DNA from: Paenibacillus sp. SYP-B3998
GTDB taxonomy: Bacteria; Bacillota; Bacilli; Paenibacillales; NBRC-103111
DNA length: 64,000 nt
Reading direction: 5' to 3'
Assembly (NCBI RefSeq): GCF_010820665.1
Contig: NZ_JAAIKC010000012.1
Coordinates: 62,001 to 126,000 of the forward strand
Position numbers and translations under genes: made by a program. A model generated the notes under the pieces. That model was not told the DNA's origin and did not search any database. It saw only the letters and a list, made by a program, of their open reading frames with translations. Of the stretch, positions 47,301-58,200 are shown one piece after another (the first letter of the stretch is position 1; each line of letters opens with the position of its first letter).

Positions 47301-50300
47301 TTTTTATAACGGGTATATGCCATTTGAAAACGATTCCCTACAGCATAATCACATGCACCAAAATCCCCCAAAATTGCAGCTGATGATGAAAAATAGCATA
47401 TGAAATCAAGTGGACTTCCCTTCAACAGTTCATCTAGAATTAACGTTCCTTTGATCTTGGGATTGATTACTTTTTCAAAACTCTCTATTTCTTTTTGAAA
47501 TATACCCTGCTGATCTACTATACCTGCCGCGTGAATGATTCCATGGATCTCCCCAAATTGTTCTTTTGCCGCTTCTATCCCTTTTCTCATTCCATCCCGG
47601 TCACATAGATCCGCCTGTATATATAGTATCCGGCTACCCAATTTCTCTATTTCCTTTATGAGTATTTGCTTCTCTTTATCTAGTTTTGACCTGCCGCTTA
47701 ATATTAAATTTGTACTGTATTCTTGCGCGAGATGCCTTGCAAAAATAAGCCCCAGTTTGCCTAATCCTCCTGTTATTAAATAGGTTCCTCCTGTTTTTAA
47801 CGGAGTTTCTCCGGGATTTGCACTTGTTTCTTTGATTTTATATTCATATCTTTTTCCTTCTTTATACAGCACGCTTTGAACCTTGCTAACTGCCTCAATT
47901 TCCTTCCACAGTCTCTCTGAGATTTCTTCAGTTATTTCCCTTTGATTGGAGTTTTCTTTCTCCTGGATGACTACCTTTACTCTCGTTTTCGACACCATCG
48001 GTCCTAATGACCGTTCGAAGCCAATCCATGATTCCAGGTAGCATCTTTCTAATTCAGTCTTATATTGTGCGCCTAATATGAACCTTTCTGTCTCCACTTT
48101 TTCAGATGCGATTGCTTGCAATATATATACTATGTTCTTATAATCTTCGATACACTCCGGATCTTCATACGGCCAAAGATATACGACTGCTGTTATTTTT
48201 TTATAATCTGTTAGTATGCCGCTAAATGCTTCTTCATATGTTCTTTTATCACTTTTGGAAATGAGATAATTCTCTTCATTATCTTTCTGAAAGTCTTTTC
48301 CTTGTGAAATGAAAATGACATTGGCTCCCGGATTACGTTTTTTTATTTGTACCTTTATCCTTTTCTGATTTTCTGGATTTGATAGAAAACATACGATTGT
48401 TTTTAATTCATTGACTGGGTAATCATTTAAGGGGGCTTCTTCCCATTCTTCTGTGAACATCATTAATTCGTGGGGATCTTCCGGTGAGTGATCCCGGGAA
48501 AATGGCTCCTCGTTTTCTTTCTTTCTTACTCCTGCGTTCGTCTGTATCCAGTATCGTTCTTTTGCAAACGGATAGGTTGGCAAAGATATTCTCTTGGGTT
48601 TGTTATTACGATATAAGCCTTCCCAATCAATCACGAACCCTTCCACCCATAGCTCCATCGCTTCCTGCATTTCCTTGCCTACTGCTGATATTGCCAATCC
48701 GCCCTTTTTCGGTTTTACCTGACTTCTATATATGTCCTCACTGTTTTCCTTACCTTCCAAATATGTTTTAAACTTCTCTTTCAACTCTTTTATCGAGGCC
48801 ACTGTCATCGCTAAACGGGCTTCCATACTTTCACGCCCTACTTGCAGTGTATAGGCTATATCCGCTAAGTCTTTATCCGTATACTCTTCGTTCTCTAATG
48901 CTATTAAAAACCGATCTACATACTCTTTTAGTCTATTTTCATCCTTTGCCGACAATACAATGATTGCGGGATTTTGTACCTGAGTATTTACCACCGTATC
49001 TTTTTTATGAGTTGAAACGTATTCCTCTATTACCAGATGTGCATTAGTGCCTGTTGCCCCAAAAGAATTCATAGCGGCGCAGCGTGGCTCATTTAATTTC
49101 GTTTCCCATTCTCTTAAAGCTGTATTCACAAAAAATGGGCTATTCTCCACAGCCATCTGTGGACTCGCATTCTCATAATTTAAGCTTGGGGGAATCTGAC
49201 AATTCTTTATAGATAATAAAATTTTTATTAGTCCCGCTATTCCGGAACCAAAAAAAGCATGACCAATATTCGTTTTTAAAGATCCTAAAGCACAATAATC
49301 TAAGTTTGTTGTAAATTTACGGAATGTCTCTGTCAGAGCTTGATATTCAATCGCGTCACCTAATTGAGTGCCCGTTCCATGAGCTTCAAACATCGTTATG
49401 TTCTCTGGATTTATGTTGAACTTCTCATACACACTTGTTTGAAGCCGACTTTGTGCCAGTCCACTTGGAGCTGTTATCCCATTGGTTTTCCCATCCTGGT
49501 TCATTCCCCAACCCCGGATGACCCCATAAATATGATCATTGTCTTCAATCGCTTTATCTAAAAGCTTTAAAACAACAACCCCAATCGCCTCAGCGACAAC
49601 TGTACCGTTAGCTCTCTGGTCAAATGTATAACATTGACCATCAGGAGATAAAAGTAAGGATTGACTTGAACCGATCAATATATTGGGGGTAGTATATACG
49701 GCTCCTCCCCCAACGATCGCGGCTTCGCAATTACCTAATATCAAACTATTGCAAGCTTCAACGACAACCGACAAAGTTGATGAGCATGCTGTGTCTATCG
49801 TCATTGCCGGTCCCACTAAATTTAACAAGTATGAAAGTCTGGTAGCGGAATAAGAATCTGTTGGAAGGTAATAGGTTTCAATCTCATTTTGTACCGTTAT
49901 GGAGTAATCTCCTTTAGCACAAGCGAACACTCCCCATGGTTTTCCGCTAATGCTTCCTGGGTTATATCCTGCGTCTTCAATGGCTTTCCATGCTTCTTGG
50001 ATAAATATGCGCTCACTAGGATCCATAAGCTCAGATTCCCGCGGTGATATTTTGAAAAATAACGGATCGAACTTATCGATATCCGTTAAAAAACCTCCCC
50101 ATTTAGAAAATGTTTTCCCGGGTGTTTTCAGCTTTGGATCATAATAATCATTAATATTCCAGCCCCGGTCATCAGGCACTTCCCTTATGCTGTTGCGGCC
50201 ATTTTTCAAGTTCTCCCAAAATTGTTGAACGTTCTCCGCATCCGGAAACCTTCCTGAGATTCCAACAATTGCAATAGATGGATGTTGCGCTGCGTTTGAA

Positions 50301-52282
50301 CGATTTGTATAAATGTTTCTACAGTAATCATAGAATTTTTTTATACTTTTATCAGAATGCAGAATATCGAAATGATTATCCCCTTCTAATATAATCGTTT
50401 GAAGCTTTGGTAATACTGAATTCCATTGTTGAAGTAACGGCAGAAATGACCCCTTTTCTCTCTGTATATTTTCTAGATAGTCAGGATTCCAAATTGTACG
50501 TGATACTGCCTGTGCAGATTCCGTTCTAAATAACCAGGCTTTTATATTATTAGGACGTAGTATTTTTGCTGCATGATATTCCTGCAATGCTCGAAGATTA
50601 GAAATATGGACATCTGACATGGAAAGTAATTTGAATTCCAATTCTTTATCCGCTTGCTTGAGACCTTTTTGTTTGCAGAACCGGACTATATCCTTTACTA
50701 AAACTTCATCCTGAAAATCTTTAACATCATCCGCAGTAATTTTATAAAAATTCCAATCGATGTCTCCATTGGGCAGCTTCCGGGAAAGATTTTGCTCCGT
50801 ATTCAAGAGGGTTAACAATAAAAAATTCGCATTCATTAAAAGGTTGTTTCTAAAAGTTGTTTTAAATAATTCGGATTCTTTTCCCGAAATTAACGGCGAT
50901 TCAACAAGAAGTAACGTATCAACCTCTTTACCCTGCATTTGCAATTGGTGTGCTATTTCATAAGCAACCGTCCCTCCAAAAGAAAATCCGACCAGATGAT
51001 ATGGCCCTTCTGGTTCTACTGCTGTAATCATTTCACAATAGTATTTGGCCATGTCTATAACAGATGTTAAGGGTTTATTTTCTGATGATAAAAATCCACG
51101 TGCTTTAATGGCAATCATTCTAAATGTACCGTCCGTTTGACTGGCTATCCTATTATAGATACCAACATCTCCGGAAAGTGGATGAATCCAAAAGGTACAT
51201 GGTCCTTCTCCATCTATTGATAAAGGCACTATTTCAGGATATTGACGCATAAGACTACGTATCTGTTTTTTTAACGGCTGCTGTTTGGTATCTGTTGATT
51301 TAACGTTTTCCCCGTCTTCACAAAGCTGAAGAAGTTCATACAAATTTTTATTATTGAGATCATGGATAGATACATCAACACCTAATTTTTCATGCATAAA
51401 TATTAGTACATCCGCGAAATCAAGAGAATCTAAACCAAGTTCTTTTAAACTTTTTTGATCATTTATGTTGGTTGTATTTAATTTCCGTTGGAGTAAATCC
51501 AATAATAGATTTCCTGAATGTTGTTGTTTCTTTGCAGAACCTTTAGTGGACAATTTGCCATTCCATGGACGATTGTTTATATCATATTGAATTAATACTC
51601 CATATCCATGATTTTCATCATCATTTGGTCTGTAATTATCCATCAAACCCAACACTTTTGCCCCGTGTAATTGATGGAATTTTAAAATTGGATCATCTAA
51701 TTCGCCGTTCCGATTAATTTTTTTCAAATAATCTTGAATGGTAGAACAGTTCGATTTGTAAAAATCACGACAACGCGTTACTGCATATACATTATTGATC
51801 TCTGGATGTAAGGAATAGTATTGAAGAACAAATTCTAGTAATTCATTGCCCCATCCTTTATCTTGATAGACAGGTTGAATATTCAACGCAATAAATTGAA
51901 TACATTGACCGGTTTTAACCCTATATTTATTAACCGTATTGGATCTGATTTTTTTAATATTATCCTGATGAATCCGTTGAGTATAAATAACACCTATTAC
52001 TTTTCCTTCGTATTCTAAAACAAAATTAAAACAAGCCGGATCCATCAATCGCTGTTCAATTTCTGACCTATCTGTTTGTAAGGGAATAGCCCAGCAATTC
52101 GCCTCTATGTCCATTAATGAGTGAATATCATCCGGTGAGGCAAGACGAATGATGTATTCACGTTTGATAAAAAATTTTTCCAGGTACTCACCGTTCTTAA
52201 ACTTATCCTCGAAATTAGCATCTGGAAACAACTGCTGCTGTGATCCATCAAGTAAATTTTCGTTCAAATGTTTGTTATACAT
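44354..52282 (-). CDS. Trans-AT PKS with GNAT-ACP loading unit and internal thioesterase
   Basis: 2642 residues from the ATG at 52282, which lies 4 bases after the previous stop with GGGAGG upstream; the frame is open back to 52354 inside that gene. Order: GNAT domain of the PKS-loading type (about 40-235, IQFIALNIQPVYQDKGWG and YAVTRCRDF); ACP (LGLDS, Ser about 286); complete alpha/beta-hydrolase thioesterase (about 340-650, GFSFGG Ser about 434, His in GDNHFDIL); KS (about 668-1090, Cys 833, EAHGTGT); linker and pseudo-KR; KR (TGGLGKLG about 1505, SSSAA...DYAVGN); ACP (YGFDS about 1805); KS0 (about 1895-2320, Cys 2059 kept, HGTGT His changed to Ser at 2194); ACP (YGVDS, Ser about 2545); helical C-terminal docking tail. 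No AT. The GNAT should decarboxylate and load a malonyl/acetyl starter; what the internal TE releases is unknown. Confidence 0.92.
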   Translation of the reverse strand: MYNKHLNENLLDGSQQQLFPDANFEDKFKNGEYLEKFFIKREYIIRLASPDDIHSLMDIEANCWAIPLQTDRSEIEQRLMDPACFNFVLEYEGKVIGVIYTQRIHQDNIKKIRSNTVNKYRVKTGQCIQFIALNIQPVYQDKGWGNELLEFVLQYYSLHPEINNVYAVTRCRDFYKSNCSTIQDYLKKINRNGELDDPILKFHQLHGAKVLGLMDNYRPNDDENHGYGVLIQYDINNRPWNGKLSTKGSAKKQQHSGNLLLDLLQRKLNTTNINDQKSLKELGLDSLDFADVLIFMHEKLGVDVSIHDLNNKNLYELLQLCEDGENVKSTDTKQQPLKKQIRSLMRQYPEIVPLSIDGEGPCTFWIHPLSGDVGIYNRIASQTDGTFRMIAIKARGFLSSENKPLTSVIDMAKYYCEMITAVEPEGPYHLVGFSFGGTVAYEIAHQLQMQGKEVDTLLLVESPLISGKESELFKTTFRNNLLMNANFLLLTLLNTEQNLSRKLPNGDIDWNFYKITADDVKDFQDEVLVKDIVRFCKQKGLKQADKELEFKLLSMSDVHISNLRALQEYHAAKILRPNNIKAWLFRTESAQAVSRTIWNPDYLENIQREKGSFLPLLQQWNSVLPKLQTIILEGDNHFDILHSDKSIKKFYDYCRNIYTNRSNAAQHPSIAIVGISGRFPDAENVQQFWENLKNGRNSIREVPDDRGWNINDYYDPKLKTPGKTFSKWGGFLTDIDKFDPLFFKISPRESELMDPSERIFIQEAWKAIEDAGYNPGSISGKPWGVFACAKGDYSITVQNEIETYYLPTDSYSATRLSYLLNLVGPAMTIDTACSSTLSVVVEACNSLILGNCEAAIVGGGAVYTTPNILIGSSQSLLLSPDGQCYTFDQRANGTVVAEAIGVVVLKLLDKAIEDNDHIYGVIRGWGMNQDGKTNGITAPSGLAQSRLQTSVYEKFNINPENITMFEAHGTGTQLGDAIEYQALTETFRKFTTNLDYCALGSLKTNIGHAFFGSGIAGLIKILLSIKNCQIPPSLNYENASPQMAVENSPFFVNTALREWETKLNEPRCAAMNSFGATGTNAHLVIEEYVSTHKKDTVVNTQVQNPAIIVLSAKDENRLKEYVDRFLIALENEEYTDKDLADIAYTLQVGRESMEARLAMTVASIKELKEKFKTYLEGKENSEDIYRSQVKPKKGGLAISAVGKEMQEAMELWVEGFVIDWEGLYRNNKPKRISLPTYPFAKERYWIQTNAGVRKKENEEPFSRDHSPEDPHELMMFTEEWEEAPLNDYPVNELKTIVCFLSNPENQKRIKVQIKKRNPGANVIFISQGKDFQKDNEENYLISKSDKRTYEEAFSGILTDYKKITAVVYLWPYEDPECIEDYKNIVYILQAIASEKVETERFILGAQYKTELERCYLESWIGFERSLGPMVSKTRVKVVIQEKENSNQREITEEISERLWKEIEAVSKVQSVLYKEGKRYEYKIKETSANPGETPLKTGGTYLITGGLGKLGLIFARHLAQEYSTNLILSGRSKLDKEKQILIKEIEKLGSRILYIQADLCDRDGMRKGIEAAKEQFGEIHGIIHAAGIVDQQGIFQKEIESFEKVINPKIKGTLILDELLKGSPLDFICYFSSSAAILGDFGACDYAVGNRFQMAYTRYKNKLEDQKEVLSKTVVVNWPLWRDGGMGLAQDDNEMYLKSSGQRYLETEEGVSIFEKILTQPQTQHLVMVGQKSMVYRFLRLNREQTTKTVRVDTGNSDISRVQPKEMQGFAIEQFVERDLKEMISKLHNLPVEKLDVEEHLIEYGFDSINLFEFAGMIADFYGIDITPSSLLGYSTIGKIIEYFMLDHKETIEQFYNEKTEKNTPQASLHPETQKEEKNGLDRDIINNPFEKISEPIAIIGISGRFPQADTVESLWNNLKDRKECITEVPKDRWDWREYYGDSHNEIGKSNSKWGGFLTNIDRFDPLFFKISPKEAHIMDPCQRLFLEEAWHALEDAGYMGELIKGKSCGVYVGIEEGEYGFMVRQEGQFYSNQNAVLSARIAYALDLTGPNLSITASCSSGLVALHQACQALRHDDCEMALVGGINLFVSPMVHVGMSMLDLLSPTGKSYVFDDRADGLVPSEAVAVVLLKPLSKAIRDKDQIYGCIKGSGVNYNGKGHGIMSPNPLRQAELINNTFDKYQIDPLNIQYTIASSVGTKLGDAAEIDGLRKAFSKYSNEQYCSIGSIKPLIGHTFAASGIVSLLTMLMAMKEQTILGLHNYKNSNENIDFSKTPFIASTSDQPWTRQKNQPRLGAISTSANSGTNAFAVIEEYIKPPEERNKHKSIHQSRIFIFSATDNERLQVVVKKLLEYIECNDKILLSDIAYTLQVGREAMACRLAIVATSKDELIQAMNNYLNSVQAKNEIESSVPFFTGNVEDGYLKAQALSSIKYEEALLQEFVKKNNLEIIAMHWTKGGKMTWESLYETEDGRRISLPTYPFKNERYWITTEKDEWVNEKDLLNANTGKSTQQMIEGYIVNFFSGKLDIPKEEIKLNKYIQDYGVDSILIMQFIRDFEKHFQFSISGRDLLQYPTISSLTTYLIEKLETDPIGSHLHDKENKIGKSALNKSEYKDKEVIEAMEKYVRGMIDLDEVEKSVGVGRI

Positions 52283-52286
52283 CGTT

Positions 52287-55200
52287 TTATCTAACCTCCC
52301 ATATGAGTTGTGAGGCAATATACTTTGATAGCTGGAAAGTGTTCGGGTAATCAAACATCACTGTTTCTCTTAAATTCAGATTACATTTACTATTCATTTT
52401 TTGTATAAATTTACCTGATAGAATAGAGTCTAATCCGAGTTCCATGAAATTAGCCTCATTATCAAATTCATCGAGATCATCTAAATATAAAATTTCATAT
52501 AGAATTTCTTTAATCAATTGTTGGATTTCCAACGTTTCAGGTGAATCTTCCGACTGATTATCATTTATTATCGAATAATTGTAATTCTCATCTTCCTGGT
52601 GCAAAATGCTTTCTAATGAAATAAATTCAGTCCCTAAAATAGCGTCTAAAGAAATAAAGTCTTGGCTTTCTGATTCATTCGAAAGATTGTCTTCTTTCAC
52701 ATTTAGCCAAAACTGCTTTTGTCTAAAAGGGTATGTAGGGAGCTGTGAAATATGTTTTGGGACATTATCGTTATATAATTTTTCCCATGACAAAGAAGCT
52801 CCGTTTACCCATAACTGAGCCCATTTAGACAAATCCTTTTCCGAATTAAGATTATCTATTTGATGGTCGAAAAGCGGATTTTGCAGTGTTGACTGGGAAT
52901 TACCTCCTTTGTTCATATTCTCCGTATAGCTATTGTGATTGGTCACATCATTCAGGTAATCCTCAATGTTATTTATTAACTGTTCTGTGTTTTGGGCGAT
53001 AGAAGCAAACCTTCTTTTCATTGCTTCTCGCTTATTTTGCAGGATATATGCGAGTTGGCACAGATCCAGATCCGGTTGTTTTGCCAAATATTCCTTCCAG
53101 ATCTGAAGATACCTTCTCAACGAATGATTGGTTTTTGCAGAAAAAACAAATAGGTTCGGAGTACCTTTAGAAGGAATAACAATGGCATGGTCAGCTGGCT
53201 TATCATACTCTTCCAATATTAAATGCGAGTATACACCTCCGGCCCCAAAGCTGTTGATTCCGATACGCCGCGGGCTTCTATCCCCATCGACATCCATATT
53301 CGGCCATTCCACAAAATTCGTTTCAATCTTAAAGGGCAGCGTATTAAATTTAATATTCGGATTAAGTTGCTCCGGTAATTTGGTCGGACACAGCATCTTA
53401 TGTTTGAATTGTAGTAATGCCTTTATAAACTGAGCCATCCCCGATACCGATTCACCATGTCCTAATACGGATTTAACAGAACCCATCGTATAGAATTGGC
53501 TTTCTTGATCTCGAAACTTCTGAAACACCTTAGATATGGCTGACATTTCAATCGCATCGACCATCTCTGATCCGCTTGCTGCGGCTTCAAAATGTCTTAT
53601 CGATCGCGGATCCACATTAGCCGTGTTCAAAGCCTGCTGTATGACAGCGGCTTGCTTGGCTGGATCAGGTACATTATAGCCATTCGTCTTCCCACTATGA
53701 GAAACAGCGCTTCCTTTGATTAAAGCCCAAATATGATCGTTGTCTTTTTCCGCGTCGGATAATCGTTTAAGAACTACTGCTCCCACGCCTTCAGACGGAA
53801 TAAATCCGATTCCTCCTTTATCAAATACACTACTACTTGAAGAATCAGAAATTAATCCAGCTTGAGAGAGACTTATATAATTGCTAGGGTGCAGATATAA
53901 ATTTACCGCTCCGACAATGGCCATTTTAATTTCCCGGTTCCTGATACTTTCACAGGCCTGATGAAGAGCTGCAAGCGAAGATGAGCACATCGTATCAACC
54001 GGAACACTAGGACCATGAAAATCCATAAAGTATGACAATCGATTGACTAAAGATGAAAATGATGTATTGAAAAACTTATTGGAGGTATTATTCCATAAAT
54101 TAAATCCTGTTTTCGTAACTCCGCCAAAAACCCCAATATGTTTTCGTAAGCTTTCATCTATTTTCGATGGTACATATCCCGCGTCTTCAACCGCTTTCCA
54201 GCACTCTTCTAAAAATAGGCGTTCCTGCGGATCCATTCTTTCCGCTTCAGCAGGTGATATATTAAAAAATAACGGATCAAAATCAGCAAATCCTTCTAAA
54301 AAACCACCCCATTTGCTGAAGCTTTTTCTTTGGGCTACAGCTTCCTCTCTATCCGGATTAAAAAATCCTTCCAAAGACCAGCGTTCTTCAGGTAACTCTG
54401 TAATGCAACTTTTTCCACTTTTTAAGTTTTCCCAAAACTCGTCAACATTTTTTGCCTTTGGGAAACGACCGCTCACGCCTATGACAGCTATTGGCTCATT
54501 TTCATGATGGTCATATCCAACACTTCCCCAACTCCTCTTAATTGAATCAGGCTTGCTCCTTTTCAATGTAAGCTTTGGAAATAGGGTACTATTTTTTGTA
54601 ACTGAACTTTTTGTAGCTGAGCTTCTATCACTTGAATTTTCTACTTCGACTTCAATTTCATTCCCGGTCCATTTCATACATTCATCCGGATATTCAGAAG
54701 CTAAATATTCTCCTAAGGTTGATAAGTTCCGGTATTCAAAAAATAAGGTATTTGATAAATTATTAAAATAATCAGCAATTTTCTGATTCAGCAAGGTTAG
54801 CTTGATTGAATCAATTCCGTAAGTGTCGAATGGTTCTTCCGTGTCTATTTGATTTATATTTAGCTTTATACTTTCTCCGAGTAGTACCGTCAGTTTGTGT
54901 ATGACTTTTTCTTTTAGTATGTCTATATTTACTTCTTTCATGTTTAACTTCGGTTGGTGTGTATCTTCTTTCAATTGTGTTAAACGTATTTTTTTTCTGA
55001 TTTTTGCCGTATCACCCTCCAAAATCATAACCTGATCGTTTTCTTGAACCAAAGCTTTATAGAACGCTTTTATACCTGTCTCTGTCTTCATCGGGATCAT
55101 GCCTATCTTCTCAAACATGATTTTCTCAATCTCTTTGTCGACGTGCATTCCGCCTTTTTCCCATAACGGCCAGTTTATCGAGAGGGTTTTTCCCCAGCGT

Positions 55201-58200
55201 TCTCCCTTTTCTACTAATTTATTTCTATAGCTTGCATACACATCCATAAACGCGTTCGCTGCCGCATAATCTGCCTGACCTGGGTTCCCGGATTCTCCGG
55301 CTCCTGATGAGAATAGAAGGATAAAGTCCAGATGGATGTCTCTTGTGAACTCGTCTACATGTAATAATCCGGTTACTTTGGGTTTTAGCACTTCCACGAA
55401 TTCTTCTTCTGTTTTATTGATAATATAGTTATCCCGTATTACCCCGGCGCTATGGAAGATTCCATTTAACGTGCCATAGGTTTCTGTTATTTCGGCTATC
55501 AATTCCTTGACTTGTTCTTTTGTTGTTATATCCGTTCGCTTGTATTCTACTATAGCTCCCATTTCTTTTAAGACGTTCAATTGGGCTTGTTTAGTCTCAT
55601 TTAGCTCTGATCTTCCAGTCAGGATCAATTTTACATCTTTCACTTTTTCCGCTATCTCTTCGGCGAATAGGAAGCCTAAGCCCCCAGCCCCTCCTGTTAT
55701 TAGATATACGCCGCCTTCTTTCCAAGGGAACTCTTCTTCATTGCTTCGATCGAGTAATGCTGTTTCCTCAAGGCTTTTGAGATATCTCACGCCTTCATCG
55801 TCGTATCTTATCTCTCTATCTTGCAGGCTTCGACTGTTCGCTTCCAGCTTTTCAACTATTGCTGCAATCTCTCTTTCAGCAGATAGTTGAATGATCTGAT
55901 ACAAAAGTTTTGAATTCTCTAATTGAGCTGTCTTTAACAGACCCCCTAACCCTCTAAATATTTCTTTATCCTCATCAGTAAAGACGACGATCTGAACGAG
56001 AACACTTCCTTTCGGCTTACTCTTAAGGATACTTTTTATCTCAGCAAACAACTGTTTGGCGTACTTTTCATATCGGATGCCCAAATTCTTCTCTTCGCTT
56101 CGTAATATTCGACATCTCGCCCCTGTTATCCGAGTCTCAAGGCTTTCAGCGGTTATTCTTTTATCCGCTTCGCACAGTATGATTTCTCGTTGTACACGAT
56201 TAGGCATTGTTTCTACTTGTATTGTGCCCGATTGTTTCCATACGGGGTGCAGCATGATAGAGCCAATGTCTGTTTTGTCCTCGCTTTCTGCTTCCAGCGC
56301 TCTGAAGGCAAATTTTTTCATCCGTACATGGATCTTACCGTTTTCATCGCATATGTCGATATTAAGCGTCTGCATTTTATCATCGGAAGTAACACCTTCA
56401 GTCTTTCTTACAAATGCCCACATATTCTCACTGCATTTGTCTATAACTTCCAATTGTTCTAGGGTGGAGGGCAGACTTGGGTTATTCATTGATAAGCCTA
56501 TAGCTGCCTGTATGGCGGAATCTAGTAGGCTTGGATGCAGGAGATAGTCTTCCGCCTTTGCTCTTACTGATTCCGGCATAGTAAGCTTTGCCAACACCTT
56601 ACCTTCTCCGACGTATATACAATCGATCCCCTGATGTCCACTTCCGTAATCGATCCCTAAGGCTCTAAATTTCTCGTAACATTCGTTTCCGGTTATGATT
56701 TTATCGTTACATTCGGTTTGTAATTTCCGGATATCTATACGTTCTAAATGCGGTGACTCACTTGTCGAAACGAAGACCGCTCGACCCTGACAGTGCACAA
56801 TTGCCTCTTCTTCCCTATTCGATCCTTCGCTATATATCTCATAGCTAATCTCACTGTTTTCTTCCGGATATACACTGATGTGTACATCCTGGCTTTTACC
56901 GTTTACGTCGATGGGTCTTGACCACACGATATTCTTTAGTTTTATTACACTTTCTTCTGCCCTGGGTACTGATTCATGAATCGCTGCTCTGATCATCTCC
57001 AGGTATGCCGCTCCAGGCAATATTTTTTCTCCCATTACGACATGATCCCTTAAGAAAAACTCATTCCCGGTCAGTGTACTGCTAAATCTCTGTCCTTCCA
57101 AATTAGATGTGTTCCTATGGAGCAACGGGTGTAAATAGCCATTTGCCTTTAGACCCGCTACACTGTTTTCCTCTGCTTCAGCTTCTATTTCTGGAAGCCA
57201 GTATCGTTCCCGTGCGAAAGGATATGTCGGCAAGCTTATTCTTTTGGGCTTACTATAGGTATATAGCCTTTCCCAATCAACGTCTAAGCCTGTTACCCAT
57301 AAGTCTAATAGCGTCGAATACTTCTTCCGCTCTATCCATTTACCGATAACTTCCTGCAATTCTTCATTCGATTTTAATAGTGAAACAATATTGTGCTGTT
57401 TCTTCCCCTGGCTTTTGTATAGGTCGACTATGTCAATTTTCCCTTTTAGAAATCCATCCAGTTTCTCTTTTAAATCATCAATTGATATAACTATTACTCC
57501 CAGTCGCTCCTCCATTGTTTCCCGACCAACTTGCAGTGTATAGGCTATGTCTACTAAATCTTTATCTTCAAATCGCTGATTTTTTATCGCTTCCAACAGC
57601 CGCTTCACCTGATCTTTCAGGCTGTCTTCCTTTTTCGCTGATAATACAATTAGCGCCGGGTTTTGTACTGTTATTGTCATTTGATTTTGCTCTTGAATCT
57701 TCGGTATATACTCCTCTATTATTATGTGTCCACTCGATCCTCCTGCGCCAAATGATGAAATACCCGCTATTCTCGGATATTCCTTCATCTCACCTTCTAT
57801 CTCGACCACCGGAGGTATCCATTCCTCCAGCTCTTGCTGTACTCTAAAGGGTGTAGTTTTGAAATCAATATTAGAATTTAGCACCTCTGAATGGAGGCTC
57901 GGTACTAATTGCTTGTGTTTGATCTGTAATAATACCTTTGAAACTCCCGCTATCGCGGCTGCTGCTTCCAAATGTCCAATGTTGCTTTTGGCTGACCCTA
58001 TTGCGCAGAATCCTCGTTCATTCGTGTATTCATTAAAAGCCTTTGTTATTCCCGCTATTTCTATCGGATCTCCTAAAGAGGTTCCTGTTCCGTGAGCTTC
58101 TATATAACTAATACTTCTCGGGTTCACTTTTGCTTCAATTAATGCCTTGTTAATAACATTGGCCTGTGCACTTAAATTTGGAACGGAATACCCATTAGTC

